Below are positions 1-11,530 of a stretch of 64,000 nt of DNA, piece after piece. This DNA is from Tupaia tana (taxonomy: Eukaryota > Chordata > Mammalia > Scandentia > Tupaiidae), in the NCBI GenBank assembly GCA_026018925.1, contig JAKSZU010000018.1:5674920-5738919 (forward strand), read 5' to 3'. A program made the position numbers and the translations under genes. The stretch's first letter is position 1. The number at the start of each line of letters is the position of its first letter. The notes beneath the pieces were generated by a model, which was not told the DNA's origin, searched no databases, and worked only from the letters and a program-made list of their open reading frames with translations.

Positions 1-302
1 GGCATTTAGACATAGGCTGATTCCAGTCTTAATCATTGAATTCTCTCTTGAAAACAGGTATGAGAGAAGTGTATTAAAATGCAGCCCAGAGGGGATTTAT
101 CCCAGATATGCAAAGCTTGTTCAGCATTCAAAAATCAATTAATGTAATTCATCACATAAACAGGACAAGAAACAAAAATCCCATGATCATATCAATAGAT
201 GCAGAAAATCACTTAAAATCTAGTCCCTGCTTGTGATATGAATTCTCAGCAAACTAGTAAAAGAAGTAAATTTCCTCGACTTCTACATCTGCAAAAGCCT
301 AC

Positions 303-489
303 ATGGTCCATACGACAGCACAAAAATAATGCAACACTCTGCAATGCTGGACTCATGTGAGAAGGTCATGGGTTCAAGTCCCAAGGCCTCTCTGTTCATG
401 GTGGGCATGTACATATGTACACATAATCTCAGCTGACTGGGGGTGGATCACAACATGAAGACTCTTCTCTCTCTCTCTCTCTCTCAGAA

Positions 490-520
<31 letters not shown>

Positions 521-537
521 ATATTTTTAAAAGTGTA
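303..537 (+). mobile_element. Old tRNA-derived SINE inserted in L1 ORF2
   Basis: It contains a tRNA-like B-box (GGTTCAAGTCC near 372-382), a CT-rich stretch (467-484) and an AAAT-repeat tail (489-522), as in the other SINEs here, but is heavily diverged. L1 sequence resumes directly after the tail, which marks the insertion. Confidence 0.7.
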
Positions 538-1227
538 AAGTTAGCAGCACTCTTAATGGTAAAGAAAAAAATTTCCCTCAAAGACTAGAAACAAGGCAAG
601 ACTGTGTCCTTTCACCATTCCTTTTCAACATGGTTCTGGTAGTCCTAGCCAATGCAATAAGGTAAGAAAATGAAATAAAAAGTATAGTGATTGAGGAGGA
701 AGAAACAAAAATATCTTGATTCTCAGATGACATGATTTTCTATGTAAAGCATCCAAAAGAATTTAAAAACTCCTGAAACTAATAAGTAATTGTGCCAAGG
801 TTTCAAGATACTAGGTTAATATAAAAAAAAAATCCAAACTTTTCTATATGCCAGAAATGAACAATGGAATTGGAAATTAAAAACATTATAGCATTTGCAG
901 CAGCCTCCCCCTAAAATGAAATGCTTAGATATAATCCTAGCAAAATATGTATAAGAAAGAAATGTATAAAATACATACATCATCTGTGAGAGTAAACCTG
1001 CACTCAATGTTTATAGCAGCTTTTTTCATATTTGCCAAAACTTGGAAGCAACCAAGATGTCCTTCCATAAGTGAATAGATAAATAAATTTGTAGATTCCA
1101 ACAATGGGAAATTATTCAGTGCTAAAAAGAAATAGCTATGAAGCCATGAGAAAACAGGGAGGAGTCTCAAGTGAAAGAAGGTGATTTGAAAAAGCTACAT
1201 ACTGTATGATTCCAACGATATGATAAT

Positions 1228-1494
1228 CTTTTTTTTTTTTTGGAGAGGTTTTCGCTATAGGGCGTGTGCGCTCGCCAGACAGACAGACAGAGACATAGAG
1301 ACAGAAAGCGAAAAAATCACCCCCCAGGGGGATGGTCACGCCACAATCCCTTCTCCTCCATTCTCCCCTCAGGATCTTGGGCATGCACACACACACGCCC
1401 GGCGTAAGTTTTAAGTCACCGGGTCCGGGACGCAAACCGCGGTCGATTATGTGGGAGTCCAGCGACATAGCTATTACACTAACTGCTGGTTCCC
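1228..1494 (-). mobile_element. Young tRNA-derived SINE in L1 3' end
   Basis: A nearly full-length minus-strand copy: T-rich tail, reversed CT-rich part with a CAGA repeat, then the tRNA-like head ending in TGCTGGTTCC. The host sequence CGATATGATAA is repeated on both sides (around 1216-1226 and 1496-1506), a clean target-site duplication. Confidence 0.9.
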
Positions 1495-1639
1495 ACGATA
1501 TGATAACCTTGAGAAGACAAAACTATGGAAATGACAAAAAGATCAGTGGTTGCCAGGTTTAGAGAGGAGGGAGGGGTTAACAGGCAGCAATCAGAGAATT
1601 TTTAGAGCCATGAAACTATGAAGCTATCTACATGATATT

Positions 1640-1951
1640 TTTTTTGTTAAAGAATTATTTATTTAATTCTTTTTAATTTTTTTTTTTTTTTAGAGAGAGA
1701 GAAAGAGATTTTTTGCTATAGGGCATGTATGCTTGCCAGAGAGACAGAGAGAGAGAAAGAAAGCAATAAATCAATCCCTGAGGGGATGGCCATGCCACAG
1801 TCTCTTCTCCTCTGTTCTCCTCATGAGATTTTGGGCATGCACACACATGCGCCCAGAGTGAGTTTCAAGTCTCGGGGTCCAGGACTCAAACTGAGGTCAA
1901 CTACATGGGAATCCAACAATGTAACCATTACTCCATCTGCTGGTCGCTCTG
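1640..1951 (-). mobile_element. tRNA-derived SINE in L1 3' end, second copy
   Basis: Same orientation as the neighbour 145 bases away but more diverged. The 9 bp duplication CATGATATT lies at 1631-1639 and 1952-1960. The L1 sequence is colinear across it. Confidence 0.85.
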
Positions 1952-2276
1952 CATGATATTCCAATGGCAGATACACATTTGTCCAAACCCATAGAATATA
2001 GAGCACCAAAAGTGAGTTCTAATGTAACCTGTATATTTTGAACAATAATGACATGTGGATGTAGATTGACCGACTATAACAAGTGTACCACTCTGGTGCA
2101 GATATTGATAACCGGGAAGGCTATGCATATGTGTGGGTATTTGGGAAATCTACCTTCTGCTCAATTTTGTTGTGAACCTAAAACTAGTCTAAAAAAAAAA
2201 TCTATTTAAAAATTGAAAAAATGCAACCAGGTGCAAACCTGTTTCTCACTGTAGCTCGCCAGCTCATCACTATCAT

Positions 2277-2278
<2 letters not shown>

Positions 2279-2314
<36 letters not shown>
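2279..2314. repeat. (AC)n microsatellite
   Basis: About 18 perfect AC units. A 13 bp direct repeat, ATGCAACCAGGTG, lies at 2221-2233 and again at 2325-2337 and brackets the tract. Confidence 0.95.
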
Positions 2315-2315
<1 letters not shown>

Positions 2316-2789
2316 ACTGATCAGATGCAACCAGGTGTGCCCCTGCTCACTTCAGCCACAATAAGCCAGCTGCCATTCTCTCTTCACCCTATGCCTATTA
2401 ACCACCGATTTCTCTGCCTGAATTTCCACTCCCTCACCCCCATTCCACCAACTCTTACTATGTCCGACATGGTGGCTGGTCCCAGCTCAGATGTCATCAG
2501 TTCACCGCTCACCCCAGCTGAGCCAGACTCTCCTTCTCTGTACTCCCAAATCAAAACCAGAGCTCTTCTCACTAGCCCAGCACTTACTATTCTTCACATT
2601 CACTGTTTCCTTAATTCTCTGTCGTCCTACTGTTCTGAGGCATGCTGGAAGTTCAGGGGTGTGTCCAAGACTCCCTAACCCTGACACAGACCCTGGCACA
2701 AAGCAGATGCCACTAAAAGCTAGCTGGAACTTATAGCACTTGGTTGTGAGCTGTTATCTGAAGAAACTGCTTCTATTACTTCTTGCCCT

Positions 2790-2910
2790 TGGGGTGACCT
2801 CGCTGGTCTGAGCCTTAGCTTCCCCATAGTAAAAAGGGAGAATAATAACAGCAATGCTTATTTTGTTAGTTGTAAAGACTGAATGAGTCAATATATGTAA
2901 AATTAATGTA
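2790..2910 (+). mobile_element. MIR fragment
   Basis: The line around CTTAGCTTCCCCATAGTAAA followed by an AATAATAACAG-type stretch and GACTGAATGAGTCAATA matches the MIR core and 3' half. Old and diverged. Confidence 0.6.
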
Positions 2911-3069
2911 TGTACACAAGAAAAAAGAGACTGTGGAGGAGGTAAGCTTATGCAGGCTTCAAAATTGCCTTGGCTTCCTCTGCTGCACATAGCAACAGAT
3001 GATGTCACTACTTTGCCCTCCCCTCCTCCATCTATGGTTTCCCATCACTCTCAGAATAGCATGCACTCC

Positions 3070-3343
3070 GGGACCAGCAGTTAGCGTAATGGCTATGCTG
3101 CTGGACTCCATGTAGTCGACTGCGGTTCGCGTCCCGGACCCGGTGGCTTAAAAACTCACGCTGGGTGCGTGTGCATGCGTGCCCAAGATCCCGAGGAGAA
3201 TGGAGAAGAAGGGATTGTGGCGTGACCATCCCCCCTGGGGGGTGATTTCTCGCTTTCTGTCTCTCTGTCTCTCTCTGTCTGTCTGGTGAGCACACGCACC
3301 CTAAAGCAAAAACCTCTCCAAAAAAAGAAAAAAAAAAAAAAAA
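3070..3343 (+). mobile_element. Full-length tRNA-derived SINE (reference plus-strand copy)
   Basis: The order of parts is clear: a tRNA-like head starting GGGACCAGCAG, Pol III A-box-like TAGCGTAATGG (3082-3092) and B-box GGTTCGCGTCC (3124-3134). A unique body follows with AATGGAGAAGAAGGGATTGTGG, then a TCTCTGTC-rich part and an A-tail. The 17 bp duplication at 3053-3069 and 3344-3360 has one mismatch. Confidence 0.93.
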
Positions 3344-3359
3344 AGAATAACATGCACTC

Positions 3360-3810
3360 CCTCCTTGGAGCCTAAATCTGCCTCCCTGATCTCATCTTCT
3401 ACTCTCGGTCCAGCCGCTGCAGCCGCCCGCTATTTCCTGCTTAGGACTTTGACACCTGCTCTTGGCTCTTCCCAGTATCTTTCCCTCCCACAGACCGGTA
3501 TCTCTGTCTCCTCCACCTCTGTATGATATTCTAATGGCAGATCTTGAGTGAAACGTTTATCTCCAGGGACCGCCCCCAACACCTCCCTGCCCACTCCTTT
3601 GGAAGGGAGCACCGTTGTCTCCACCCCCTCACATTTCCTCCTATGTTTATAGCGCACTTGTTACTAATGGACATTCTTTACTGTTTGCCTCTTCCAGCAA
3701 AACACAAGCTCCAGGATGGCAGGGACTGCTGTGTCCACTGCTGTCTTCCTGGGACCTAGAACCAGGATGGCACCTGGCTGGCACTCGATAAATGCACCGA
3801 ATAAATGAAT
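3360..3810 (+). mobile_element. L2 LINE 3' end
   Basis: The block ends with the characteristic lines AAGCTCCAGGATGGCAGGGA, then GGCACCTGGCTGGCACTCGA and TAAATGAATGG, matching the L2 3' terminus. The part from 3360 to 3690 is compatible with L2 but weakly so. Confidence 0.65.
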
Positions 3811-3959
3811 GGACCTAAGAACAGATGCATCTCCTGGAGCAGTGGGAAAGGAAGGCAAACTACCTTGGGTTTCTTTTAGACCCATTTCTTGAAGCTCAAA
3901 GTTTCTTGAAGCTGCAAGAATGACTAAGACCATGAGATCTGGGACCATCCACTCCACAG

Positions 3960-4080
3960 ATTCTCAGCTGCATGGCCACGGGCTTCAGCTACTTCACCTA
4001 TATATGGGGAGTCATAGCATTCACCTCGGTGCTGTCGGGAGGAGTAAATGAAGTGACAGGAAGAAAGCACTCCGCTTCAG
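3960..4080 (+). mobile_element. MIR-like fragment
   Basis: GGGCTTCAGCTACTTCACCT followed by GGGAGGAGTAAATGAAGTGAC resembles the MIR central region. Weak match. Confidence 0.4.
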
Positions 4081-4754
4081 ACCAGATGCATGCTGCTGTT
4101 GCATGCTTCTCAAGTCTCACGCTATCGTCTGCAAGCCTGTTCTCACCCCTTCTGCACTGCCCTGTTCTGAATATGAAAGGAGCCTCATCTAAATGTACGT
4201 TTCCACTTTCAACAGTACAACATGTACATCGTTACCCACAGCACCTTCCCCTGAGGATGTCTGCCCCCCAAAAAAGGTTGCCGAACATTTTAAATCTTAT
4301 TAAATTGTCCAGTAAATGGGAATGCCCAAAGCAGAGAGCCAGTCAATCAGGATTATTTGAGAGCTTGAAAAAGACAGAAGGAAACCATTATTAGGTTTAA
4401 GAATATTGCGTTCCCTCTCCCACACAGCCTTTATCTAAATCTTCATTTAATTGGCAGCCTTCAGCACTGTCAGAATTGCATTCTGAGAACCAGGAGAAGT
4501 TTTCAAACATTCAAGCAATGTTATATGCTTGGCGCAAACTACTCAAGGGGAAAAAACGATCCTCTCTGCAGAAGGGTTGGGGAATACCGTAGCAATGACG
4601 CTGTGAGGGCTGGGAAGCTGGCCTGGAATCGAGTAAGAACTAACCCTACCCATAAACTCAAGCCAAACAAGGCCAAGCCACACATAGCCACGCTGAACAG
4701 ACCGTCTTGAAGTTTAAGACAGGGAATCCCACTGGGTTCCAGAGTACACAGGTG

Positions 4755-4852
4755 GCTTCCGGAGGGCAAGAATCGGTTCCTTCTGTCTCTGTATCCCCCG
4801 AACCTTCACCACTGCCTAGTGCATTGTGGGCATCAAATAGCTGTTTTTGGAA
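4755..4852 (+). mobile_element. L2 3' tail
   Basis: GGCAAGAATCGGTTCC, a TCTGTATCCCCCGAACC line, and TAGTGCATTGTGGGCATCAA keep the order of the L2 3' end. Confidence 0.5.
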
Positions 4853-4991
4853 TGGCTAATGAGGTTTGTGGTTTCACATAATCTGGAGGGGAAAAAAAAA
4901 AAAATCTCCTCACAGTCCCAAGTGTTTCTAATCAGAAACTACGCTGGAAGAACCTGATTTCTCTCCATCCTCCCCAGGTCCACACAGTTTC

Positions 4992-5260
4992 TTTTTTCTT
5001 TTTTGGGGGAGGAGAGGTTTTTGCTATAGGGCACGTGCGCTCGCCAGAAAGACAGAGAGAGACAGAGAGACAGAAAGGGAAAAATCAAACCCCAGGGGTA
5101 TGGCCACGCCGCAATCCCTTCTCCTCCATTCTCCTCTCAGGATCTTGGGCATACATGCACACACGTCCGGCGTGAGTTTAAGCCACCGTGTCCAGGACTT
5201 GAACCGCGGTCGCCTACATGGGAGTTCAGCGACATAGCCATTACGATAACTGCTGGTTCC
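4992..5260 (-). mobile_element. tRNA-derived SINE
   Basis: A minus-strand full-length copy with its head ending TGCTGGTTCC. The flanks GGTCCACACAG at 4977-4987 and 5264-5274 form an 11 bp duplication. Moderately young: many CpG sites remain. Confidence 0.9.
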
Positions 5261-5289
5261 ATCGGTCCACACAGCTTCTCACAAAGTCT

Positions 5290-5850
5290 CACAGTTGCAT
5301 CTATCTCAGTATCTCAGTAGCATCTGCCCCTCCTCCTCTTCTTCAGTGTCTTGACTATAGTTTTCAGCCTTCCTTCCTTCCAAAAGACATGGAAATGTGT
5401 CCCCCTCGTATACCCCTTGCAGCCACAAGCATGAGGGCTGTTGGAAAAACCCAGACTCGACAGGTCAATCTGCTGCTTAATATTCCCCGTGGCTCCTGCT
5501 GTCTGCAGGGGGAGCTCCAAGTTCCTCAGAGTGACATGCATGACTCGAAACTCTGTAAACCAGTCCAGCCCAGTCTTCTACCACTCCCTCCCACCTCAGT
5601 ATCCCTGCACCTTGGGCTCCAGCCCTGCAAGAGCTCACAGCTCTCCCAAGCCACAGTGCCAGCTCCCTCCACCCCATACCCTTCCTGCTGCGGGCTTTGT
5701 GGAGCATGTCTGCTCTCATTTTCTGATGCCTAATTCCTACTGATCCTTCCAGGCCCGCCCAAACACCCTCTCTTCTCTCCCCTGCCTTTCCCGATCTCTC
5801 TCTGCTCTCGCGCCCAACGAGACTAGTCTCTCCTCTGTGATGCCACAGCT
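5290..5850 (+). mobile_element. Probable L2 fragment
   Basis: C-rich pyrimidine-biased DNA with phrases resembling the L2 3' region (CTGCTTAATATTCCCCGTGGC, then CTGTCTGCAGGGGGAGCTCC). No clear ends. Confidence 0.4.
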
Positions 5851-6134
5851 ACTGAGGCTGAGCCCTATTCATTTATTTATTTTTCCTTTCAATTATACTC
5901 AGACAGGAAGTCCAAGCACATGGCTCTGTGTGTTCCACAAGGGCTGTGTAACCAGCCCAGAGCCCTAGGAAAGAGAGTAGCTGGTCCTCAGAAGCCCCCC
6001 CCTCCTCTGCACCTTCTTCACAACCACCCCGGAATACTGGTATGGAGTGAAGCTAAACTACCAAACAAGGCCACGGACAATGTCGCCTGGCTTGTCTGTC
6101 TCTGCTTATGAATTATTCGATTGTGAGGCCAAGA

Positions 6135-6215
6135 ACTATTATTTGGTCACCTGTTTATCCCCAGCTTCTATCACAGAACTGGCACATGAATGAACAAATG
6201 AATGACTGAATAGTT
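6135..6215 (+). mobile_element. L2 3' tail
   Basis: Contains the terminal L2 order: a GAGGCCAAGAACTATTA line, ATCCCCAGCTTCTATCACAG, GGCACATGAATGAAC. Short and old. Confidence 0.5.
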
Positions 6216-7325
6216 TTGAATTTCTTCTGATCAATGCTTTAGTAAATGGCCTTCTCTCACTTGGCACCCACAGTCAGAGAATGATTCTGGGATTCCTATC
6301 AGAACTTACAAAAGACCAGATGTCCTCTAGAGATTGTCAAAAGAAAAAAGAAAAAAAAAAGGCTTTAAAGGTCATCTGTTTTAATCATAAAAAGCAAAAT
6401 TCCAGGTAAAGCAGGCCAGTTAAACTGGTTTGACAGCCAACTTCAGCAGCAACTGCAGCTTCCTGCATCTTCCTAGATTGGTTCCTTTTCCAAGATCTGT
6501 GATTTTTAAATGAGGGGTAAGATCAAAGGTCAACCTTACCCCGGTGCACAAGCTAAGTATGGGCTGTAATCACATCACAGAGCGGACTTCAAAAGCTTGC
6601 GCGCAGTGACAGCAGCCACCTGTCTATCTTCGGACCAGATGAACAGCTGTCTGATGCCGTCACTCAGGAAAGAAAATGGATGAAGAGCAGCCGATCTTCA
6701 CTTAACCAAACTCTTCTCATCTCGTCATGAATGAAAAGTGCGGGCTCGGCCCTGGCCCCGCTGAGAAAGAGGACACTCTGAACACTGCCAGAAGGCCTGT
6801 TATTTTCCTGTAACCTTTCAGAGCCTGGGGACTTCACCCCTGACAGCCTCTCCTCCTGACAGCCTGGAATAACGAGCTGATAATGCTTTTCCAGAGCACG
6901 AACTTCTCCAGAAAAATGGAGACACAACTCCACACTGTGATGTTCCCTCCCCAGAACCTGAGTCTTATCTGGGCCAAGGCTCCCTTTGGAAAGTGCCCGT
7001 GACATCAGCATGTTCTGAGAACTTTGCCTGTTTGACTATGACACTGTGACGGTTGGTTGGCCCAGAAAGTGGTTGCTTTCAAAGTGAAACTTAGAACTCA
7101 CAGCTTTAAGCATGAAAGTCCCCAGTTGTTTTTCTGATTGGATAGAATTGATCCTCCCTGAATCCTCGGTCATGAAAGGCCTTGTGTTCTTTCCTGGACT
7201 GACAATCACATTTCTAGAATCCTGTCCAAACCATCAAAAGCGAGAATGTATCCTAAATCCGAAGGTCCAAAGCCAGAATGGCCCTTTGGCTCTCTCTACA
7301 AAAGGACTTCAAAGAGTTGTTCTTG

Positions 7326-7557
7326 GAGGGGCCAGATGGTGGCACAGTAGTCAAACACAACCCTCTCTGTGGCAGCTCCACAAGGAAGGTTCCCAGTTCA
7401 AGTTCCAGAGACCTCTCTTAATAAGCCGGGCACACGCTTGCCCACGGGTGGGACCGGCTGAAGGCTACGGGTGAATCATGGCAACAAGACCCTACTGAAA
7501 CTGCTGTCCCTGTTTCTGTCTTTCTTGCTCATGGAAGAAATGAAAAATTTATTTTAA
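7326..7557 (+). mobile_element. Diverged tRNA-derived SINE
   Basis: Starts GGGGCCAGATGGTGGCACAG, has a B-box relative (AGTTCAAGTTCC), the body phrase GGGCACACGCTTGCCCACGG, and a CTGTTTCTGTC 3' part. It looks like an older subfamily than the full-length copies elsewhere. Confidence 0.7.
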
Positions 7558-7689
7558 AGTTCATCAAACAATAGAACTGAAGTAGACTACTTTTAATAGG
7601 ACACACGTTAGTGCTGTTTCTCCTACTGAAGGTGCGGCGTAGAGAAAGGCTTGCTGCAGAGGGAACCAGGAGGTCGGAGGGAGAGGCAC

Positions 7690-8060
7690 AGGCCCCAGTC
7701 CACTCCCTACTGCTTCCTGTGTGGCTTCGTTCCAACGGTGTGTCCTCTCTGGGCGGCAGTCTCCTCATCCGTAAAGCAAGAAAACAACACTCCCTTGACA
7801 ATGCTACTATGAGGGCGGGCGCAATGACACCATACACAGCAAACTTGCTTCTCAGAATCTGCCCAGATGTGATTTAATTAACACATACCACCAATATACC
7901 CTCCCAATAAAACTGCATTAATATAGAATCAGGAGATCTGGATTAAAATCCAGGTTCTGCCAATTGTTTGCTAAAGAAGAGAGGCCACTGAAGCTCAGCT
8001 TCCCGAACTGCGATGCCTTCCACAGACCCCTGAGGTGCATAAGGCAGTGAAGGTGTTGTG
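7690..8060 (+). mobile_element. Two MIR-like fragments
   Basis: The phrase CTCTGGGCGGCAGTCTCCTC with ATCCGTAAAGCAAG (to about 7830), and AATCCAGGTTCTGCCAATTG (from about 7925), match the MIR central and 5' parts. The order suggests two separate insertions. Confidence 0.45.
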
Positions 8061-9479
8061 CACGAGCGTGCCTACAACAGTGCAGCCTTCTGCTGCTGAA
8101 CCAGAGCCAGAGGAGGATTATTACAGACACCACGCATGGGAGTACTCAGCTGGCTGCCCGACCCACTGACGGTGCTCAGTAAGTGTGAGTTCATTTTTAA
8201 CTCCATTATTACAGTGCCATTAAATTAACACTTATTAGAGCACAGATAATGATGGCTGTTCTTAATCTTATCACTAAGGAAAAGGAGGTAAATGTCTATT
8301 CCTGGAGAGATAAACTCAAGCTGACATTGTCTCCCCCAACCCCCGCTTCCAGCATGGGGGATGTGTTTCATGGGGGTGTGCTTCACAACCTCCCCCTTGC
8401 CTCTCAAATGACACACCAGTAACCACCAGCTGCCAGAGAAAACTAATTAATTAACTGAGAAAAAGAAAGCCCATTCTAGCCGAGTAAGGCACCCCACAAT
8501 TTCATCTGCCTCTCTCTCTTTTTTTTCAACTTTCTAACTTAAATTGCTTATTGCCCTGCCCCACCGAGCCTCCAACCAGCCTGAGGAGTTCTTGTGCAGC
8601 CTTGAGCCTTAGTGGGTGCCCCTGCTGCCCAGGGCGCCAGATTGATTTTTACACCATGCAGAATCAGTCCTGGGCGTGCAACTTCTCTAGTGACCCAACC
8701 TCAGAGAACATTTCCTTGGCAAGTTATGTGATTGTGAAGGGCAGGGAGGGAGCTGGCTGAGCACAGATGCAGCTTTCTGGAAACCAGTGCAGGGGGATCG
8801 GGAGGAGAGCTGTCCAGAGAAAGGTGTAAAGTTGAACCTCTTCATCCCAACAGTGGTGGAACATTTTGGGATTTAGCCAATTCTGAGTCAGAATAGCCAG
8901 GGTAGGGTCGCACTCAGAGAGACGAAATGCTTGAGTTAATCAGGTCTTTAGGGTTCCCCATGAGGGGTCTGCAGTGCCCAGGCTGCTCCAAGCATCAATT
9001 TTTGGAGCATAAAACTTTCCAGAAAGAAGAAAGGGTGCTGAGTTCGCAGAGCTCGCTGGGATCTGACGATCATCAGCCCTCCCCTCCAGGTCTTCCCATG
9101 CCTTTGCTACCGCTTCCCCCGGCCACTCTCCATCACCTCCTAAACTCCTCCCAACTTGGCTCTCATGAACACCTGTTTATTAACTCTTTCATCCAAAGGG
9201 GGAACAACATGCAGTACATCATTTATTGCAAATTGTAGAAGGTCGGTTTCCACCTAACAAAGCTAAGTATAGTCTCTTACACAAAATCTATTTTCTCTTG
9301 AAAGATGAGAGGACTGGCTACTTACAGTAGTGGGGAGAGAAATGTTGGGAATCCAAGTGCCCTTTATTGGGCACATTCTTTCAGTGAAGGAGCCTCAGTT
9401 TCTTAATCTCTAGCTTGGGATTGTTTCCCAAGAAGTGGCATTTACTGTAATGATTAAGGCAACAGGACCTCTGCTCCAT

Positions 9480-9650
9480 TTCAGCTTAGAGGGTGCAGGC
9501 GCTGCATACCTCAGTTTCCCCCTGAGAGCCCCATGAGATAGGGCTATTACTACTTTCCTATTCGACAGATGAAAGGTCTGAGGAAAGGGGAGGAATGGGA
9601 TTTGCTGGAGGTCAGAGGACAGTGGAGTTGAGAGTCAAACTCACAGGGTA
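9480..9650 (-). mobile_element. MIR fragment
   Basis: ATGAGATAGGGCTATTACTA followed by TTCGACAGATGAAAGGTCTGA is the reverse-oriented MIR core, diverged. Confidence 0.55.
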
Positions 9651-10057
9651 TCCTTGTTCATAAGCAGGAATTAATTTTCCTCATTCCATTTGTCCCGGGC
9701 CCCCTCCACTCCCTCTCCACTTTCTCTTTACATCACTCTCCTTCTTGTTGCGTCTGTTCCTTAGGCTCACAGCAGTTCTCAACCTCACACGTGCCATGCC
9801 CTGATAACCATGTCCTAGGTTCCCCTCACAGCATCCTGGCACTGCAGCACTCCCATGCTGCTTAAGCCCAGTTCTCATTGTTTGACGAGACGGGGCTTCT
9901 CAAAGAGGACCAGTGACTGCCCCTTCTTCTTCAAGAATCTAGTGCTTTTCCCAGTTCCATTCCTTCTTTACTACTTAGGAGTATCTGTCACTTCCTTGTT
10001 GAAATTCTCTCTTTTCTATTTTAATATTAAAATAGATTTCTTCCCCTTTATTTATTA

Positions 10058-10262
10058 ATAGTCATCCATCCATCCATCCACCTACCCATCTATCCATGCA
10101 TCCATCCACCCACCCACCTATCCATCTGCCCATGCATCCATCCACCCACCCACCTATCCATCTACCCATGCATCCATCCATGCACCCATCCATGCACCCA
10201 TCCATCCATCCACCTATCCATCTATCCATGCATCCATCCAACCATCTGCCTATCCATCTTCC
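10058..10262. repeat. (CATC)n array with a 36 bp higher-order unit
   Basis: About 200 bases of CATC-type tetramers with scattered variants. Two consecutive 36 bp blocks, 10095-10130 and 10131-10166, are nearly identical, so the array grew by segment duplication as well as by tetramer slippage. The open frame across it (His-Pro-Ser-Thr-rich) is a by-product of the repeat. Confidence 0.95.
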
Positions 10263-10284
10263 CTTCTATCAAGTTTATTTAACA

Positions 10285-10460
10285 ACAGTCTAAACTCAGA
10301 TCTTCTGTGACCTTGGACAAGTGGCTTTACCTCTCTAATAATCTTATCATTTCACTTGTAAAGTGGGAATATTAAAACTGCAACATGTAAGATTGTTGTT
10401 AGGTTTAAATGAGAGAATAAATGTAAATAAACCTGACTCAAAGAGGTGCTTAATATATTT
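10285..10460 (+). mobile_element. MIR fragment
   Basis: CTTCTGTGACCTTGGACAAG, then ACCTCTCTAATAATCTTATC, AAGTGGGAATATTAAAACTG and GGTTTAAATGAGAGAATAAA follow the MIR order from the tRNA-derived half to the 3' end. Confidence 0.7.
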
Positions 10461-10739
10461 TTTTCTATTGCAAAATTTTCCCCACTCAATTGGCCTTACA
10501 ATTTCAGAATCACTTCTAGCATTTGTTCTTTCTTTTCTGCCATCCCAAGATTCTAAAACTGGTCTTACCCTTTCCACTCCACCTATCAACCTTAGCTCGC
10601 AAGCTGGCCTTCTCCCTTTAGGTCTTTCCCAATCCAACCCATCTCACATTGCCCTCCAGACTAATTTTTCCAAATTGTCATTTTCCATCATGCTATTCTG
10701 GTCTTCAAAACTTCCACTGTGATCTCCACTACCTCACTT

Positions 10740-11160
10740 TTAGAAGTTTATTTTTTCTTATTTTACCTTTTTCAAGTATTTGTATATAATACAAGCACAT
10801 CAATGGAAACCTATAAACTAGAGGGGGAAAATCACCCAGAAGCTCATTAAGTGAACAAAACTCCAATTAGGATTCTGATCAGTTTTTCAGATTCCAGTCC
10901 CCTTTCTTCATAAATAGAGGCTTGTTTTGCTTAGTTAGAATCCTACTGCTCATACAATCTCTTGTTAAGGATTCATTTCTCATGTATATGGTTTTTCTAT
11001 ATCATTGTTATCATCACAACCATCCCATTTAATAGCTGCATCATATTCCATTGAGATTTTCATTTGGTAGAAGCAGAGCCTATTGTGGAGCATTTAATAA
11101 TGCCAGCCACATGACAACCCCTTGATAAATGTTGGCTATTACTATTATTTCCAATTTGAG
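10740..11160 (+). mobile_element. Probable old LINE fragment, family uncertain
   Basis: AT-rich sequence with L1-like phrases such as ATAGCTGCATCATATTCCAT. Too diverged to place. Confidence 0.3.
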
Positions 11161-11234
11161 CTATCACGTGTAATGCATAGAAATAACTGTGTACATCTCT
11201 TTCTGTATTTAACTTTTTATTTCTCTCCCTCTCC

Positions 11235-11530
11235 TTTTTTAATTTATTTATTTATTTATTTATTTATTTATTCATTCATTCATTCATTCATTCATTTGCT
11301 GCAGGTTGCATACAAAGAGACAGAGAGAGGAGAGGCAAAGTGTACCCCTCCCCCACGGAGCATGGTCACACCACTATCCCCATAATCCCTTCTCCTCCAT
11401 CTCTCCCTCCTTTCAGGATTTTAGGCATGCACGCACATGTGTCAGGTATTTCTCAAGTAAACAGGTCTGGCACTCGGCCCATGTAGCTGGCCATTTTGGA
11501 TCCAGATGCCATAATCACCAGGCCACAGAG
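11235..11530 (-). mobile_element. Diverged tRNA-derived SINE with expanded (ATTT)n(ATTC)n tail
   Basis: A minus-strand copy. The tail at 11241-11297 is an ATTT tract passing into ATTC. The body keeps CCCTTCTCCTCCATCTCTCC and GGCATGCACGCACATG. The head is degraded. Confidence 0.75.

Larger units (their letters stand above)
1..2215 (+). mobile_element. L1 LINE (L1MA/MB-like), 5' cut by window edge, carrying three SINEs
   Basis: Bases 20-302 and 538-960 match remembered L1 ORF2 reverse-transcriptase-domain DNA (for example the segments encoding SIDAEK, FSTSPFQHG-like and ADDMI-type motifs). Bases 980-1227, 1495-1639 and 1952-2215 match an L1M 3' end with its familiar closing lines and A-rich tail. 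The ORF2 part jumps to the 3' part near 960, so roughly 2 kb is missing between them or two fragments abut. The reading frame is closed by many changes, so the copy is dead. SINEs interrupt it at 303-537, 1228-1494 and 1640-1951. Confidence 0.85.

Noticed and set aside
3082-3134. tRNA gene suggested by A-box and B-box
   Set aside because: It is the tRNA-derived head of a SINE. It lacks a foldable acceptor and anticodon arrangement, and the same head recurs in about 25 SINE copies.
10058-10262. CRISPR-like regular repeats
   Set aside because: Tetramer repeats without unique spacers in a mammalian genome; a simple repeat.
10096-10293. His-Pro-rich 65-codon open frame
   Set aside because: A direct translation of the (CATC)n array.
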